Shown here: piece after piece, positions 26,265 through 38,350 of the stretch
Position numbering within the stretch: the first letter of the stretch is position 1
Layout of the letters: every line of letters begins with the position of its first letter
Assembly: GCA_949358305.1 (NCBI GenBank)
Contig: OX442317.1
Coordinates: 3,848,186-3,912,185, forward strand
Length of the DNA stretch: 64,000 nt
Source of the DNA: Strigamia acuminata
Taxonomy: Eukaryota; Arthropoda; Chilopoda; Geophilomorpha; Linotaeniidae
Direction: 5' to 3'
Position numbers and translations under genes: made by a program
The notes under the pieces: model-generated
Database searches by the model: none
Told to the model about the DNA's origin: nothing
Seen by the model: only the letters and a program-made list of their open reading frames with translations

Positions 26265-29200
26265 TTATCCGTTTTTCTTCACTATCCTAAGTGTTTCACT
26301 TGAAAATGATTTAAAAACAAACTGCAAACCTCTCATAATAAAGTTTTTGGTTTGACCGTTAGGTTCTGCATTCTTAAGATCTTTAATTTTCTTCCCAACT
26401 ACCAAAGCCAACTGTTTGGTTTCATTCACTTTCGAATTTACTCCGATTTCGAGAAGTAAACTAATTTGTCGATTATCCACCAAAGCCAACATTCCCGGTT
26501 CTATAATGCCGCAAACATCGCTGAAACAAACGGATTCGTAAAACCATTTCAAACTCGCTTCCATTTTTATTCTACTCACTTCACTTCTTCAAGCAACCTT
26601 GGCATAAAATTGTCCAAATAATTATGGAATTTCGTCGTTACTTCGGTGATAGTGTTCATAATGTTTCCAAGGCAGGGTCGAATTAGTGGATATATAACTA
26701 GAAATATAAAATTTTACAGAATCTTTCACAATTTTTCAGCTGGAGCGTTATACCTGAACGAGTTTTGTCGTCTCCTTCTAAATTGCTCATTATACTTGTG
26801 TACACTTTGAGTATGTTTTTATGCAATTCCGTTTGTAGGTGGAAAAATTCAACCTGAAAAAAAAGAGACAACTTGTATGGAATGTACAGACAGAAAATAA
26901 CAATTATATTCATACAGTGTCAACGTGCATTTCATCCATTTCCGACTGCAATGCCGTTATCGAATTGATAGCAAAGTTCAAGTATATTTTAAAAATAGGC
27001 CCAATGGCATCAACAAGATCGGCAAGAAGTAACAAAATATGGTTTTTCGCATCTATGCTTACATTTTGCTTCTTAAATAAACGATTAAATGACTAATTTC
27101 TAATATTATACTCATTTTTTACAACTTACTCCCAATTTTACTACTAATAATTTAATAATTTCCTCGCAGAAAAGTGATATTTTTTCTCCAACGGCGGAAC
27201 AGATTTCGGCTATCAAATCAACCCCGGTTTTCAGCTTGTAAAAAAAAAATTAAATAATTAAAAATTAAAAATAAACCTTTTGTATATTCATGTACATACA
27301 TCTCTTTCAATTAGAGACAAGATGAACGGTTTTAATGGCTCAAAATATTGAATAAACGTCTCTCCCATTTCTATACAACAAAAAAACCAACATTTTAAAT
27401 TATTTCTCAGACAAAACCACACGCAACATAACCTCGGACGAGTGTTGTAAGCACTGACACAACTCGATTGTCCAATTTAGATGAATTGTTGTTACTGGTA
27501 ATCAACACAGCAAGAATCATGTGACAAATTTGAAAAACACTCTCGCTCGATACTTTCTTCAAAAAGTTCTACAACCGTATCCAAAAAAACAAAAAAAAAC
27601 AAACATTAGAATATAATCCACCAATGCAAAACAACGTTAAACCTCCAAACTTAAATGTAAAAAAGACAAAGAATCCTTCGATTCAGTTTCCGCAGCTCCC
27701 GGCCGAAAATGTTTCATGATTGCCAAAGCAATTTTGTGGATTACAAAATGTCCCTTCTGTAAACAATTATTTAAACTTATTATTCCAAAGCGAACCACTA
27801 AACCAGTGACCAAAGCACCAATTGATTGTCCCCGGCAACGTAGTACAAAGCACATGCCGCATTCTTGTGTAAGCGATTGCTCCCATTAGCCCTAAAAAAA
27901 AAAAACAAAACAAGCAAAATAAACACAACTTTCCCGCATATCTCAATACCTGTTAATTATTTCCACTAATTTCTCCACAATCTCTTCGAAAAACTCAGGT
28001 TGCACCTGGACACCAGTCAATGCCAAGCATCCTAAAGACTGAAATGTTCACATATAAACATCATCTTACTTTATGAGTAATCGATCGAAATTCGTACTTC
28101 ACAAACACTAACAGCAACTTCATTGTCATCGGTTAAACCCATGACGAGGGCCGGTATAAGCACTTGATTAGCACCCAATGCTTTAATGTTGTTATGATTG
28201 CAAAGTTTTGCAATGGCGTAAGCTGCCGAGGCCCGAACTTTCACTTGCTCGTCTTCCAACATCAATTGCACAAACATGGGCAAAAGATTTTCGATTAAAT
28301 TCCCTTCAACCGTAATTACAGTGCCTAAAAAACGTGAATAACGAACAATTACACGTATTTACTGACGTAATATCAGACTTTACTTAATGCAGCCACCGCC
28401 GCGTTGCGATACTTCCATTCCGATTTGTCCAAATTTTTCATCCCGAAGTCGACAACGAATTTCGACACGTTCGAATGGTTACAACAGTGCACTAACTCTT
28501 TGAGGAACGTAACGTACATCTCCCAAGTCAAATCCATTCTACTAGCCGTTAGATCCGACGATTTCTCGGAAGATTTCACCTTCGAGAGAAACGTTAAAAC
28601 AAAATAAAATAAAAATCATTTGCTACGAACGAATCTCGTAAGAAGTCCCATAAAAATCGGCATCAAACTGGTCAATGCTTTATTCGTGTAGATCGCATTT
28701 TTCGTGGATGCTTGTCCAGCCGCCAGAGATTGTTTCTAATTTCACACAAAATCCGTCATAAATATTCAATATTTCAGTCCTTTATGTACATACTTTCAAC
28801 TCAACTTCGATCGCGCAGATTTCTCGTAAAAACTCAATCACTTCTAGTCGGATTTCTCTCTCGTCGTGTTTCATCGCTTCCGTCGCGATCTGCGAAGGCG
28901 GAAACGGAAGATACAGTAATACATTTATCGGCTTATTGGCCAAATCAAACTCACTGCAAATATCCGTGGATCCATGTACTTTTCAATGTGCTCGTAGTGA
29001 ATTGTTGCGATGCGTGCCAGGCATTGAAAAGCGGCAATCTTCACACCCGTGTGGAGCGACTGCGCGACATCGCAAACCACTTGCATGATGAGTTCTCTTT
29101 CAGTTTCGTTCTCGAAATTCGTGTCAAATAACTCGATCGAACTTTTCAAGCCGTTAACAGCTTCTATTACCACTTTGTTTCTACAGTACGACGAATAATA

Positions 29201-30180
29201 AGAGCATCGAACTAAATAAACCACCACAAAACACCAAACACCAACTTAGTATCTTTCATCCCGATCCAAATTGCTTTGAGAATCGCATTCGAATCATCAA
29301 TCAACACTTTTCTTCCGTCGCCAATCTAAACAACAACGATTTAGTGCATCTTCCTCACACTTCAGCTATAAACACCACAATAAAACGTACAATCTCAAGA
29401 CTCAACTGGCTGATGCACTGTAACGACGCCTCTTTCAAAGCCTGAGAACTTTTGCAATTGGTAACGTTCTGTACCAATATCTTAATAAGATCGGGCCATT
29501 CGTTGTGTTGGAATTCAACAGCTGCGATCGAAACGGCGCACAACACCGCCGGACATGGATTATCCGTCTCCGAGCCGAAACTTGCCATAATCTGACGTAA
29601 AATAACATCCAACATGCAAAATTAAAGCTTTTAATGCTTTTAACGACATTAACGACGCTCTATAATCGTTTGACCACCAAAGAACATCGCTGTGATGTAT
29701 CTTTTGTAGTTTAGTGCGCCATTAATGTCATTTTATTATTCTCACGTTGTCTTTGATCCACTGGCGTATGTCTTTGTGCAGCGACATCCAACGTTCGTCA
29801 TATTCGTCTTGTTGTTTTAAACCTTCTTTGGCGGTGAGTTCGCGACTGAATTGAATTCCCGCTGCTGTTCGTGCTTCGGCTGTGTTCCATCGTTGGGCCA
29901 AAATGTTTGACAGTTTCATCATAAATTCCTTCTACCGTGCGCAGAATTAAAAAAAATCAATAAATCAATCAATCAATTAATACTAAATAATCAAAACTGA
30001 AAATTAATTATTACCCAATTGGACTGTGAATTTTGTTGCAATATAATCAAAGCATCTAACGATTCTACTTCATCTGAAATCAATGCAAATTTAAACTCAA
30101 AAAATTCACTTGAAATCGCATTTACCTGACGATAGAGATTTTTCCAACACGCGTAAAATATTCATGTTATAACTTATCAT
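26265..30180 (-). CDS. KPNB1-like: Importin subunit beta-1-like paralogue D
   Basis: This is the fourth and most compact array member, with no large insertion seen. Exon 1 (start 30180) encodes MISYNMNILRVLEKSLSSG; the second exon begins DEVESLDALI, as in paralogue A. Landmarks in order are GIQFSRELTAKEGLKQQDEY, ERWMSLHKDIRQWIKDN, SIAAVEFQHNEWPDL, TERELIMQVVCDVAQS, MKNLDKSEWKYRNAAVAALS, VKVRASAAYAIAKLC and the last-exon block DVCGIIEPGMLALVDN, with the stop at 26265. The region aligning with the family acidic loop reads TASRMDLTW and has lost nearly all acids. Transport of cargo through the pore is the family role; whether D still binds importin-alpha or Ran cannot be told here. Confidence 0.85.
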
Positions 30181-30485
30181 TGCGGTCTTTTCCTAATTCC
30201 GTCCAATTTAGTTCTATGCTACACTCAAAATTTTATTGTGGATCCAAAAGAGAAAAAAAAATAAACAAAGCCTTCAACAACAATCCCGACCCAATAAAGC
30301 AGCGCAATAACGCCATTGTCGCGCACACGATGCTGATGCTCGTGACGTTAAACAATTGACACTTTGACTTTCAATTGGGGTTTTTCCATTTTTTATTTTG
30401 ATTCATTTTGGTTTTATTTTGGTTTTATCCTACACTGTGTACATTTACAACAATTTTATCAACGTTTTACAACAAATGCTTATTT

Positions 30486-33400
30486 TTAATTGTTTTTTAA
30501 AGAAACATTTTTCAATTTTTCCATTTCTATGTGCGCGCAAGTTGCTGCCGCATTCGTTTTGTCCACTTGCGACAATCGGCCGCTACTGACCATACTGCGG
30601 ATCGGTTCGGTGTCCACCAGCTGTCTCACTTTACCGCCAAAAGTGTTGCAGATGGTCCTGAAATCAAACATGTTAAAAAAAAACCCAAAAAAACTCCCAC
30701 TTGTCACTCATTACGCCAACAAATCAGAAGCTGCCCCTACACACACGTCGGACCGACATTTGTCGTCAGCAATTGACGCGACCAGGCGCATCATCCCGCT
30801 CAAATATGGCTGCATCAACGCATACACATCATCTGATTAATTACAATTAGTTAATACATTCGTGTCATTTCACAATTCATACATACAATCATCCCTCAAA
30901 ACCTTGATAATTTGGGAATAAACGTTCAAATATGCAAACTGAAAACAAATATTGCTCAACAAATGCCAACATCAAAGGGAAACGCCATTTGTACATACTT
31001 GGGCCACTTCCGCTTGGGACGCCTCTATCATACTGGACAAAATAGTGGTCACATAACTCTTAATGGCTGATCCAACTCCCGTCACGATCGCTTCAAACAC
31101 CAACAATGTCTCCCGCTTCAAAGATTCTCGAACTTGATTACTCTAGCGAATAAACACTCGCATTAATCGCCGTCAAAGAATAAAAACAACGAATGAAATA
31201 CTTTCAAATGCTTCGCTAAAGTGGGAATGACCACATGGCAGTACGGCAACACTCGCCAGCCCAACGCCTGGTAAATACCTCTCGTTAGACGTAAGGAAAT
31301 CGTGTACACCTTCAAACGAATAGAAAAATCAGATATTTGTTTTCGTTAAAAACGAATTCCAAATCCAGTTATACTTCCTCTTCGTCGCAGTCCCTTAACC
31401 CGGCTACAAGTACGGGCTCCACAATGCATGTAAACATCAAAAACTTGTCACCCAAAACTTAAAAAAAAAATTAAAAAAAACCCCAAATCATCTAAATAAA
31501 AATATTACCTAAAAGGATAATCGAAACAACTCCCAGAACCGCCTTCCTTAAATGAGTTGATTTGTAGCTGGTACAGTTGTACAATTGCAGCAATGCGAAC
31601 ACGATGTTATCGCAAATTTCCGGCGCATCACAGGGCCTCACTCTCTTCAGGACCCCCTTCAAGATAAATTTTTTTTTAAAAAATCGAACTTAAAATTCTT
31701 TCCGTATTATTTACTTCCAATGAAGTAACCAGACATGCTTGCAATTCCTCGTTGTTAGCGCAACCGTTGTTCTCCGGTTGCGAATCACTTTGCACAACTG
31801 TCACAAGTCGGTCTAAAATCTCCCGTGTTAATTCCTTGAAAACGTCGTAGCAATCCTGCAAGAACCAATCAAACCAATCTCTACAAACAAACACATTTGT
31901 CTCCGAATTTCCATTCACCTCAGGAGTGTACCGAATGATATCCCGCAAAGCCTCGCACGCCGCCTTACACAAACCAACAGAATCCGTACTAATATTCAAT
32001 TTAAAACAATAATTAAACCCAAAAACGATGTAAACCATATTACCGGCTCGAAGTTTCTAGAATGTTATGCACGATGAGCTGAAAAGAGTATTTATTCGTA
32101 GACAAAACGGATGACGTGTCATCGGGACATGGTTTGGCGTCAGAGGGCGTAAAAAAGGCCGCGTAAGACAAACTTGACAAAGCCTTGACAAATTATTAAC
32201 AAATAAATTAACGAATAAATTCATTGTGAGACGAATTACCTCGGTAGCTGCAGTCGCAATTTTCGGAGTGGAATTCAACTGCTGCAAAAGCACCTGGATT
32301 AAAGGCTTTAAGTACGGTTCGGATAAGTAAGTGCTGGGTCCCTTGATGTAGGTGTCACGAATCGCTTTCAACGTTAAACACTTGATGTCTTCATTCGTGT
32401 CTTTCAGCATCTCCAACAAAAACGGCATCACCGACTGCAGCAACTTTTTTAAGTTCTTCGAATCGACTCCCACTGAATTGTCAATGAATGGTAAATGCCC
32501 GAATTAACGTTTAGCTTCCCAAACACTTACGGAACAGTTTAATTGCAATGTATTGACATCGCCAATCCTCCTGCTTGATTTGTTCTTCCATAAAACTCAC
32601 GAAATATGGATAAACTAAGTCGCTACAGCTGGTAGACAAGTAATACAGATAATCGTCCATGATGGTGTTCACGTTTTGCGCGTAATTTTCGTTTAGTTTC
32701 TTCTGTAATTTAAATAAATAAACAAATAAATAAATAAATAAATAAGTGATGATATATAAACCTCTTCCACAAACTGTTGTAGCAGGATTGGCATTAAATA
32801 TGGCAGCGCGGCCTTCATGTAGCCGCGGCTTTTGAATTTGGGTGGTTTATCGAAGCCAATTGAATTCCAGTAGTCGAACGAAGCTTGATCTTTCTGTAGA
32901 TTCACTTCTATGGTACACACGTTCATCCAGAATTCAATTCCCTGTGTTCTGATTTGATCGATGTCGCTTTTCAACGCCTCCAAAGCGATCTAATAAACAA
33001 TAGATGAGAAAATATCAATTTTAAACATCTTGTCTACACAATTTACAAATTTGTACTGGAAACATTGTTGGTTTCATGTAGAGATCCATGGATGAGTAAT
33101 AGAGCAGAACAATCTCTGACAAGCATTTAAAAGCAGCGAGTCTGAGTTCAATGTCGGTCGACTGGGCGGAATAGCAAACGAGTTGTAGGAGAAAATGTCG
33201 CTCTGATTCACTCTCGAAATTTTCCTTCACGTATCGAAATGCCTGCGTTAGTGCCGTTATGGCTGTTACTTTTATGTAATTGCTAATGAAAAAGCAAAAT
33301 CAAACTTTTGCCTGTATTAGTTAAGAATAATCAAAGCTTTACCTGGATGTTTCTTTAGTCATGCCATATATAATTGCTTCAGATATATTCTTTGAGTGCA

Positions 33401-34508
33401 CATTCAAAATTTCAGCACCGCCTCCCTGAAACTGACAACCATTGTAAAACAACACGAAAATCTGGTAAAGATGAATCAAATCCGATTTGCAACACTCTGT
33501 CTGTATTGACCAAAAAATGCATGAAAAGGTCTAATTTTAAGACACAAAATGCACTCTTTAGATCAAAAATGCATCTTTTAAACTAAAAATGACCTTTTCA
33601 GACAAAAAATGACCTTTTTCAGACAAAAAATGACCTTTTTTAGACCAAAAATGACTTTTTTTTAGACCAAAAATGACCTTTTCAGACCAAAAATGACCTT
33701 TTTCAGACCAAAAATGACCTTTTTCAGACCAAAAATGCACTTTTTTGGACTTAAAATACGCTTTCTAGGGACAAAAATGCATTTTTTAGAAACAAAATGC
33801 AAATCTTACATGAAAAAATGCATTTTTGTGACCTAAAGATTAAAGATTCTAAAGACTGGTGTAAACGGGATATAATAATTGATTAAAAATATTCACATCA
33901 GGACTAGAAATAAAAATATAACATATATGACCAATCGCTTCGAGTGAGGATTCTTTTAAGGCATCCGCTGTATCTGTATTAACCACGTCGCCGGTCAGGA
34001 TGTTCATCAACTCCGGCCACTGACCAAATGGTAATTCCATGAACGCGATGTAAGCGATGCACGGTGCAGCCAAACTGGGCCGTGTTCCTTCAGTGCCCAA
34101 AGTTTCGAGCGTCTAAACAGAGCAGAAATGATCATTTGTCACTCACAATTCACTTAATTCACATACGTTTTTCTTAATGGCATTTTTCACGTCTACTGGA
34201 AGCGATGTCCACTTTTGATCTGATTTAGCTTTATTAAGAAAGTGTTTGAGTTCAATGGCAGCAGCATTTCTGATCCTAGTGTTATTCAAAGTTTCGTGCA
34301 TTATCTTAGACAATTCCTCCAAATATTCATGCTACATAAAACCAATTGACAACAAATCACTCCGTTTCTGTTTCAAATTACCAGTCACACATACCAGACT
34401 CGTTTCACAAATATCTTGCAGAATTTTTCTGGTTGCGTCTAATTCTTCCCCGGTCGTCGACGACAACGTCTTTTCCAAAGCAGAAATTATATTGGATTGT
34501 GAGATCAT
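30486..34508 (-). CDS. KPNB1-like: Importin subunit beta-1-like paralogue E
   Basis: This is the fifth array member and the nearest to the canonical ends. Exon 1 (34508 down) encodes MISQSNIISALEKTLSSTTG and continues ELDATRKILQDICE without the usual early intron. It then has KIMHETLNNTRIRNAAAIEL, GTEGTRPSLAAPCIAYIAF, LPFGQWPELM, ALKESSLEAIGHIC, NFESESERHFLLQLVC and IALEALKSDIDQIRTQGIEF, a close match to importin-beta-1. The C-terminus reads TICNTFGGKVRQLVDTEPIR and ends soon after KLKN, as in the family. The middle is the most diverged: the acidic-loop region is ENYAQNVNTIMDDYL and the DWR motif survives as EDWRCQ. An intron holds a tandem repeat (33545-33830). Its 5' exons were copied downstream of channel units 2 and 4. 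Confidence 0.85.
33545..33830. repeat. ~20-bp tandem repeat AAAAATGACCTTTTTCAGAC
   Basis: About a dozen units built on AAAAATGACCTTTTTCAGAC become more divergent at both ends (AAAATGCATTTTTTAGA). They occupy an intron of importin E between exons near 33430 and 33900. A minus-strand frame repeating HFWSEKG is a by-product of the repeat. Confidence 0.88.
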
Positions 34509-34695
34509 TGTTATTTATTATTTAGGTACAATTTTGAATTTTAGATTTATTACAACTCGAAAATTTTTATGTGAAATAAGAATACAACAACAACAAATAG
34601 TGTTACATACAATATAATAGAGACGACGCGGTCGTGTTTGATTTGATTATTGCAAGTACAAAGCACAAAAACTTGACTGTATAGGTGCCAGTTTT

Positions 34696-37600
34696 TCACT
34701 TGAATCTGCCTGACTTCTTAATTGCAGCATCTGTGATTTGCATTAAGGTGAGCACCGATACACCCAACACACTACTCAAAGTGGACCCAATGTTTGAAAA
34801 TAAATTGACCAAAGTAAAAGCTAAATTCTCCATAACAATTTCCCTGAAATTATTAACGAAGTAGATTATAATCATAGTCCCACCGACTAGAGTTTGGTCC
34901 ATTTCAGTAAAAACAACAGGAAAATATGCCGTTTCGTTGCATTTGGGTAAACAAGCGCATTGTTTGACCGCATCAGTAGCCGCGTAAGCTCGAATGTATG
35001 CAGAACGGGTTTGTTTCGCTGTAACGGACGAATTGCAGCGGTCAAGACCATCGACGCTCCCAAACGGCAAACTAGATGAATTCGAAACGCAATTAATTCA
35101 TTTATCAACTAGCTGGACTCGTTTGTTCTACCTGCAAGTAATGTTTTCTTGGAATAAGCGTAGTTTGCATTTGTCTTCGCAAAGCGTGCTCTCTTCCCAC
35201 GACCCACATGGTCTTCTTTTTAAGTTCAACTTGATAATCTGTCACGAGTCAAAAACAAACTCCATGTAATTTCCACGCAACTAAACCGGTTCATTTATGT
35301 AATCACCGTTTGCCGTTGAATAGATATTCTAGTCGTCTTTCCACAATGCACCGAAATATCTTTTTTCAAATCAAAGAATTCTCCATCCGGAATTAAAAAT
35401 ATCTGACCAAATAATGTTTAATAAAAAATTTGGGTTACAGCACAAGAGAGTTAAACTCACTCGAAATTCGCATATTGGGCAGATGCGATGAGATTGTTGA
35501 GTCATTACACGATGAATCGTTCTCATACCCAAGAATTTTCCAAAATCTGTGACAGTATTAATTAAATTATAAACTAATAAAAAAATTGAGCGATGTACTA
35601 AGTAAAGTATCATATCTTTAGTGCGGCCCCTAAGATTTGCTGAACTAATTTGTGAGAAATGAATCGACAAGCGTTTGGTATGACTGTCATGACAAGACTG
35701 ATTTACTCGTATTCGACCAACATTACAAATAGAGCCAGTCCCGGCCGAGACTGACCGCTAGCATAGAGTACTCTATGCCGCTAGGGGGAGCGATCGCTCA
35801 CATACTTCCAGTTTGTTTAAGTACAACTTGTACCTCACGACACCTAAATTTACAAGGCTAAAGTTGGCAATACATTTGCCCTAAGATAAAACAAATCTCA
35901 ATTTTTTTATAATAGATTTCAAAGGTTTTTTGTGCTCAGAAAGGTTCACAAAGGAGAATGTTCTCTTTCCTTTGTTGTAAAAACCATTGAAATCTTTTGT
36001 AAAAAAATTGGGATTTGTTCTATCTGTAATTTTGGCGATGTGAATGTGGATTCAACATCAGCCTGGTTACCTCTATGCATTTTTGCACACTGTCCGATAA
36101 AAGTTGAATAATTGTTCTGCAACGACGAGTCTTCGTATGTTCTTCCCGTCGCTTGCTGAGTAGATGAGAATTAAATAAGAATTAGTTATCACAGTTATTT
36201 AATAGGCAAGAGGATTTACTTCCATTTTTGGTAATATTATCGAGTTCAAAATGCTCTTTTCCAGGCTCATGGCGCTCCAAATATCGTCAGCCGAGTGATC
36301 AGGATGATCCAGATACTCGTAGAAATCCAGCAATTGGCATTTATCGACAACGGGAAGATTTTTCATACCCTTAGAAAGTTTTCTACGTGTCGATACTCGA
36401 AATTTATCCGATTCAGTACATGTGACCGCATCCGGTAAAGCCACTTCCGCATCTTGAACAATTTCTAAACTCGTATAAATCGGTTGCGACAAGCAGTAAT
36501 TCACTATTTCCACCGCTTGAAAGCCACAAATTGTGACTCCGATTGCGAGAATGACAAACCAAATTAATCTCTTTGTCTTGTTTTGTCGTTGCAAAATGTA
36601 ATCAAGGCCAATAACGGGAAAAGTCGGTTCACATTTTCCCTTTGCCGATATGTATTGGCTTCTAATTAAACCGTACAAGCGATTACCATTTACCTTTCGT
36701 TTCGCACAAAAAAGTGCCTTGAAAGCGATCAGTAAGTCTACCATAGACAGAACTGACAGGCCCAAATACAAACCCAAATTGCCCCCGATATCGCAAATCA
36801 ATGGAATGAATGTAATCATGTAATATTCTTTGACAGTGCGAACAAATGAAGTTTGAGGTCTGATGACAACTTGTTCGGAATAAACATCTTCGTCCATTAA
36901 AACAAAAGGAAGGTATTCAACATCGTCACAAATCCTCGTGCAATCACACGTGTCCTCGATGATTTTGGAGAACTTTCGTACAAAATCAACAACTGTATCG
37001 CTCGAATTGCACCGTGGTTTGTCAATACTAGCGGCAACACTCTTAAAACCAATTCTGAAACATTCGAAAAAAAAACTAACCATAAAACTGGGTATTTAAA
37101 AAACAACATACGAGCAAGTAGAATTTCTTAAAAGTGCCGAAAGCCTTTTTTCCAAACAGTTTACTTCACATTTTGTAAATTCCTCAGCCGTAATACATGG
37201 TTTGGTTGGACTGTTGATGTTTTCGTACTTCGCAAATAAAAATGTCAACTCTTTTTGCTAAAATCACGCTAAAGCTCTTAAATTCTTACTTTAGACACCG
37301 TAAACAGAAATTCGACTTTGAAACCATTAAGCATGTACGTCATGTCGGTCAACATCCAAAACATACGGTCGTTGGCTAATATGCTCATCTAGAAAATTAA
37401 ATACCAATTTTTACTTCTATTAGCTTTGTAAATTCTTTTTGGTAACTATTTTTCGTACGAGTACAGCGCCGTTTGGAACGCATCCACCTGGTAATCTGGC
37501 CGGTGGAAGATGAACTGACAACTCGAGTGAACCAGTATCCAAAACCTCCTTCCGGTCTGCAAGAAATAACGAATGGGAGTCGCTGCCGTGCTTTGTGTTG

Positions 37601-38213
37601 GGTTGAACTTACCAATCACGAATTGCCGACATGTTGTTTCGGTGATGTAACGAATTTTCGACTTCAATTCAGTTGGTTCAATGGGATTCTATTTGCAGAT
37701 CAAACAGCAAAAAAATTTCAAACCTTCTGCATTAATGTTTCAAATGATTACCGGCTTTAATGAGATATTCTTCACAAACAGCAGCGGGTCCATTTTCTCG
37801 TAGAATTCATCCAAGTTGCCCGTTGGTTTGTTGATCAAAAATTCCTTCAATCGGTTAGCACAAAACCTAGGTCCGCAGACATCATTGTCGTGACAAAACT
37901 GTCGACCTTGATCAGTATCCGAACCACAAATAAAAATACTCGGCAAAGGCACCGCTTCGGTGTCGACATTCGTCACTTGGACCCCCAATTTCCAGCTGAA
38001 GTAGCGAGCGATCAGAATGCCCGATTGGTAGAAGCAGAGTGCAGTGACGGCCAACGTGAGCACGAGCCAAATCGAGCCAGCAACCAACGACGTAGACGAA
38101 TCGAAAAAAGGAAATATATTTTTCATCACCAGTCTAGCGTTTACGACGTCGTCTTTGACCACTCGGCCAACTAGTCTCTTCATTCGACGCTTTTGCAATC
38201 CACACCTCAACAT
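34696..38213 (-). CDS. ppk-like: Pickpocket-like gene unit 1: two fused DEG/ENaC domains
   Basis: About 11 exons encode roughly 830 residues. Domain 1 starts MLRCGLQKRR, has membrane segment 1 SIWLVLTLAVTALCFYQSGI, an extracellular part with LSVHLPPARLPGGCVPNGAV and CDCTRICDDVEY, and membrane segment 2 with DIGGNLGLYLGLSVLSMVDL, the DEG/ENaC pore signature (GLS filter). Without stop or methionine the same exon (36220-37054) runs through CAKRKVNGNRLYGLIRSQYI into PVIGLDYILQ and a new membrane segment 1, RLIWFVILAIGVTICGFQAV. Domain 2 continues over five exons to CACLPKCNETAYFPVV and a second pore helix with SNIGSTLSSVLGVSVLTLMQ, with the stop at 34696. Family members are trimeric sodium-permeable channels of the plasma membrane. 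The start is placed after an AG acceptor (CTTTCAG) shared by all units; a non-coding leader exon lies near 38315-38345. Confidence 0.85.
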
Positions 38214-38314
38214 TTTCAAACTGAAAGTCAAATTCAATTTCAAAAGAAAGAAAACGAGTCGCTTTATCTTTTCAAATAAACTTACTCGTTAAAATTAAAA
38301 AAAACATCAACCAC

Positions 38315-38350
38315 CCCAGAACTTACCTCAGATAATCCCCACACACACAG
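38315..38350 (-). promoter_or_regulatory. Conserved 5' leader exon with splice donor, unit 1
   Basis: The minus strand reads GGGGATTATCTGAG followed by GTAAGTT, a strong donor. The same leader and donor occur at about 45325-45360 (unit 2) and 52250-52285 (unit 3). The first coding exon of each unit follows an AG acceptor, which suggests a spliced untranslated leader. The transcription start is not determined. Confidence 0.5.

Noticed and set aside
36199-37083. Two separate neighbouring channel genes rather than one fused gene
   Set aside because: The exon is open across the junction in all five units, and three units have no methionine in the linker, so a separate second gene would lack a start.
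37890-38174. Plus-strand open frame of about 95-110 codons repeated at 44819, 51793 and 58523
   Set aside because: It is the antisense of the conserved first coding exon of the channel units and is conserved only because that exon is.
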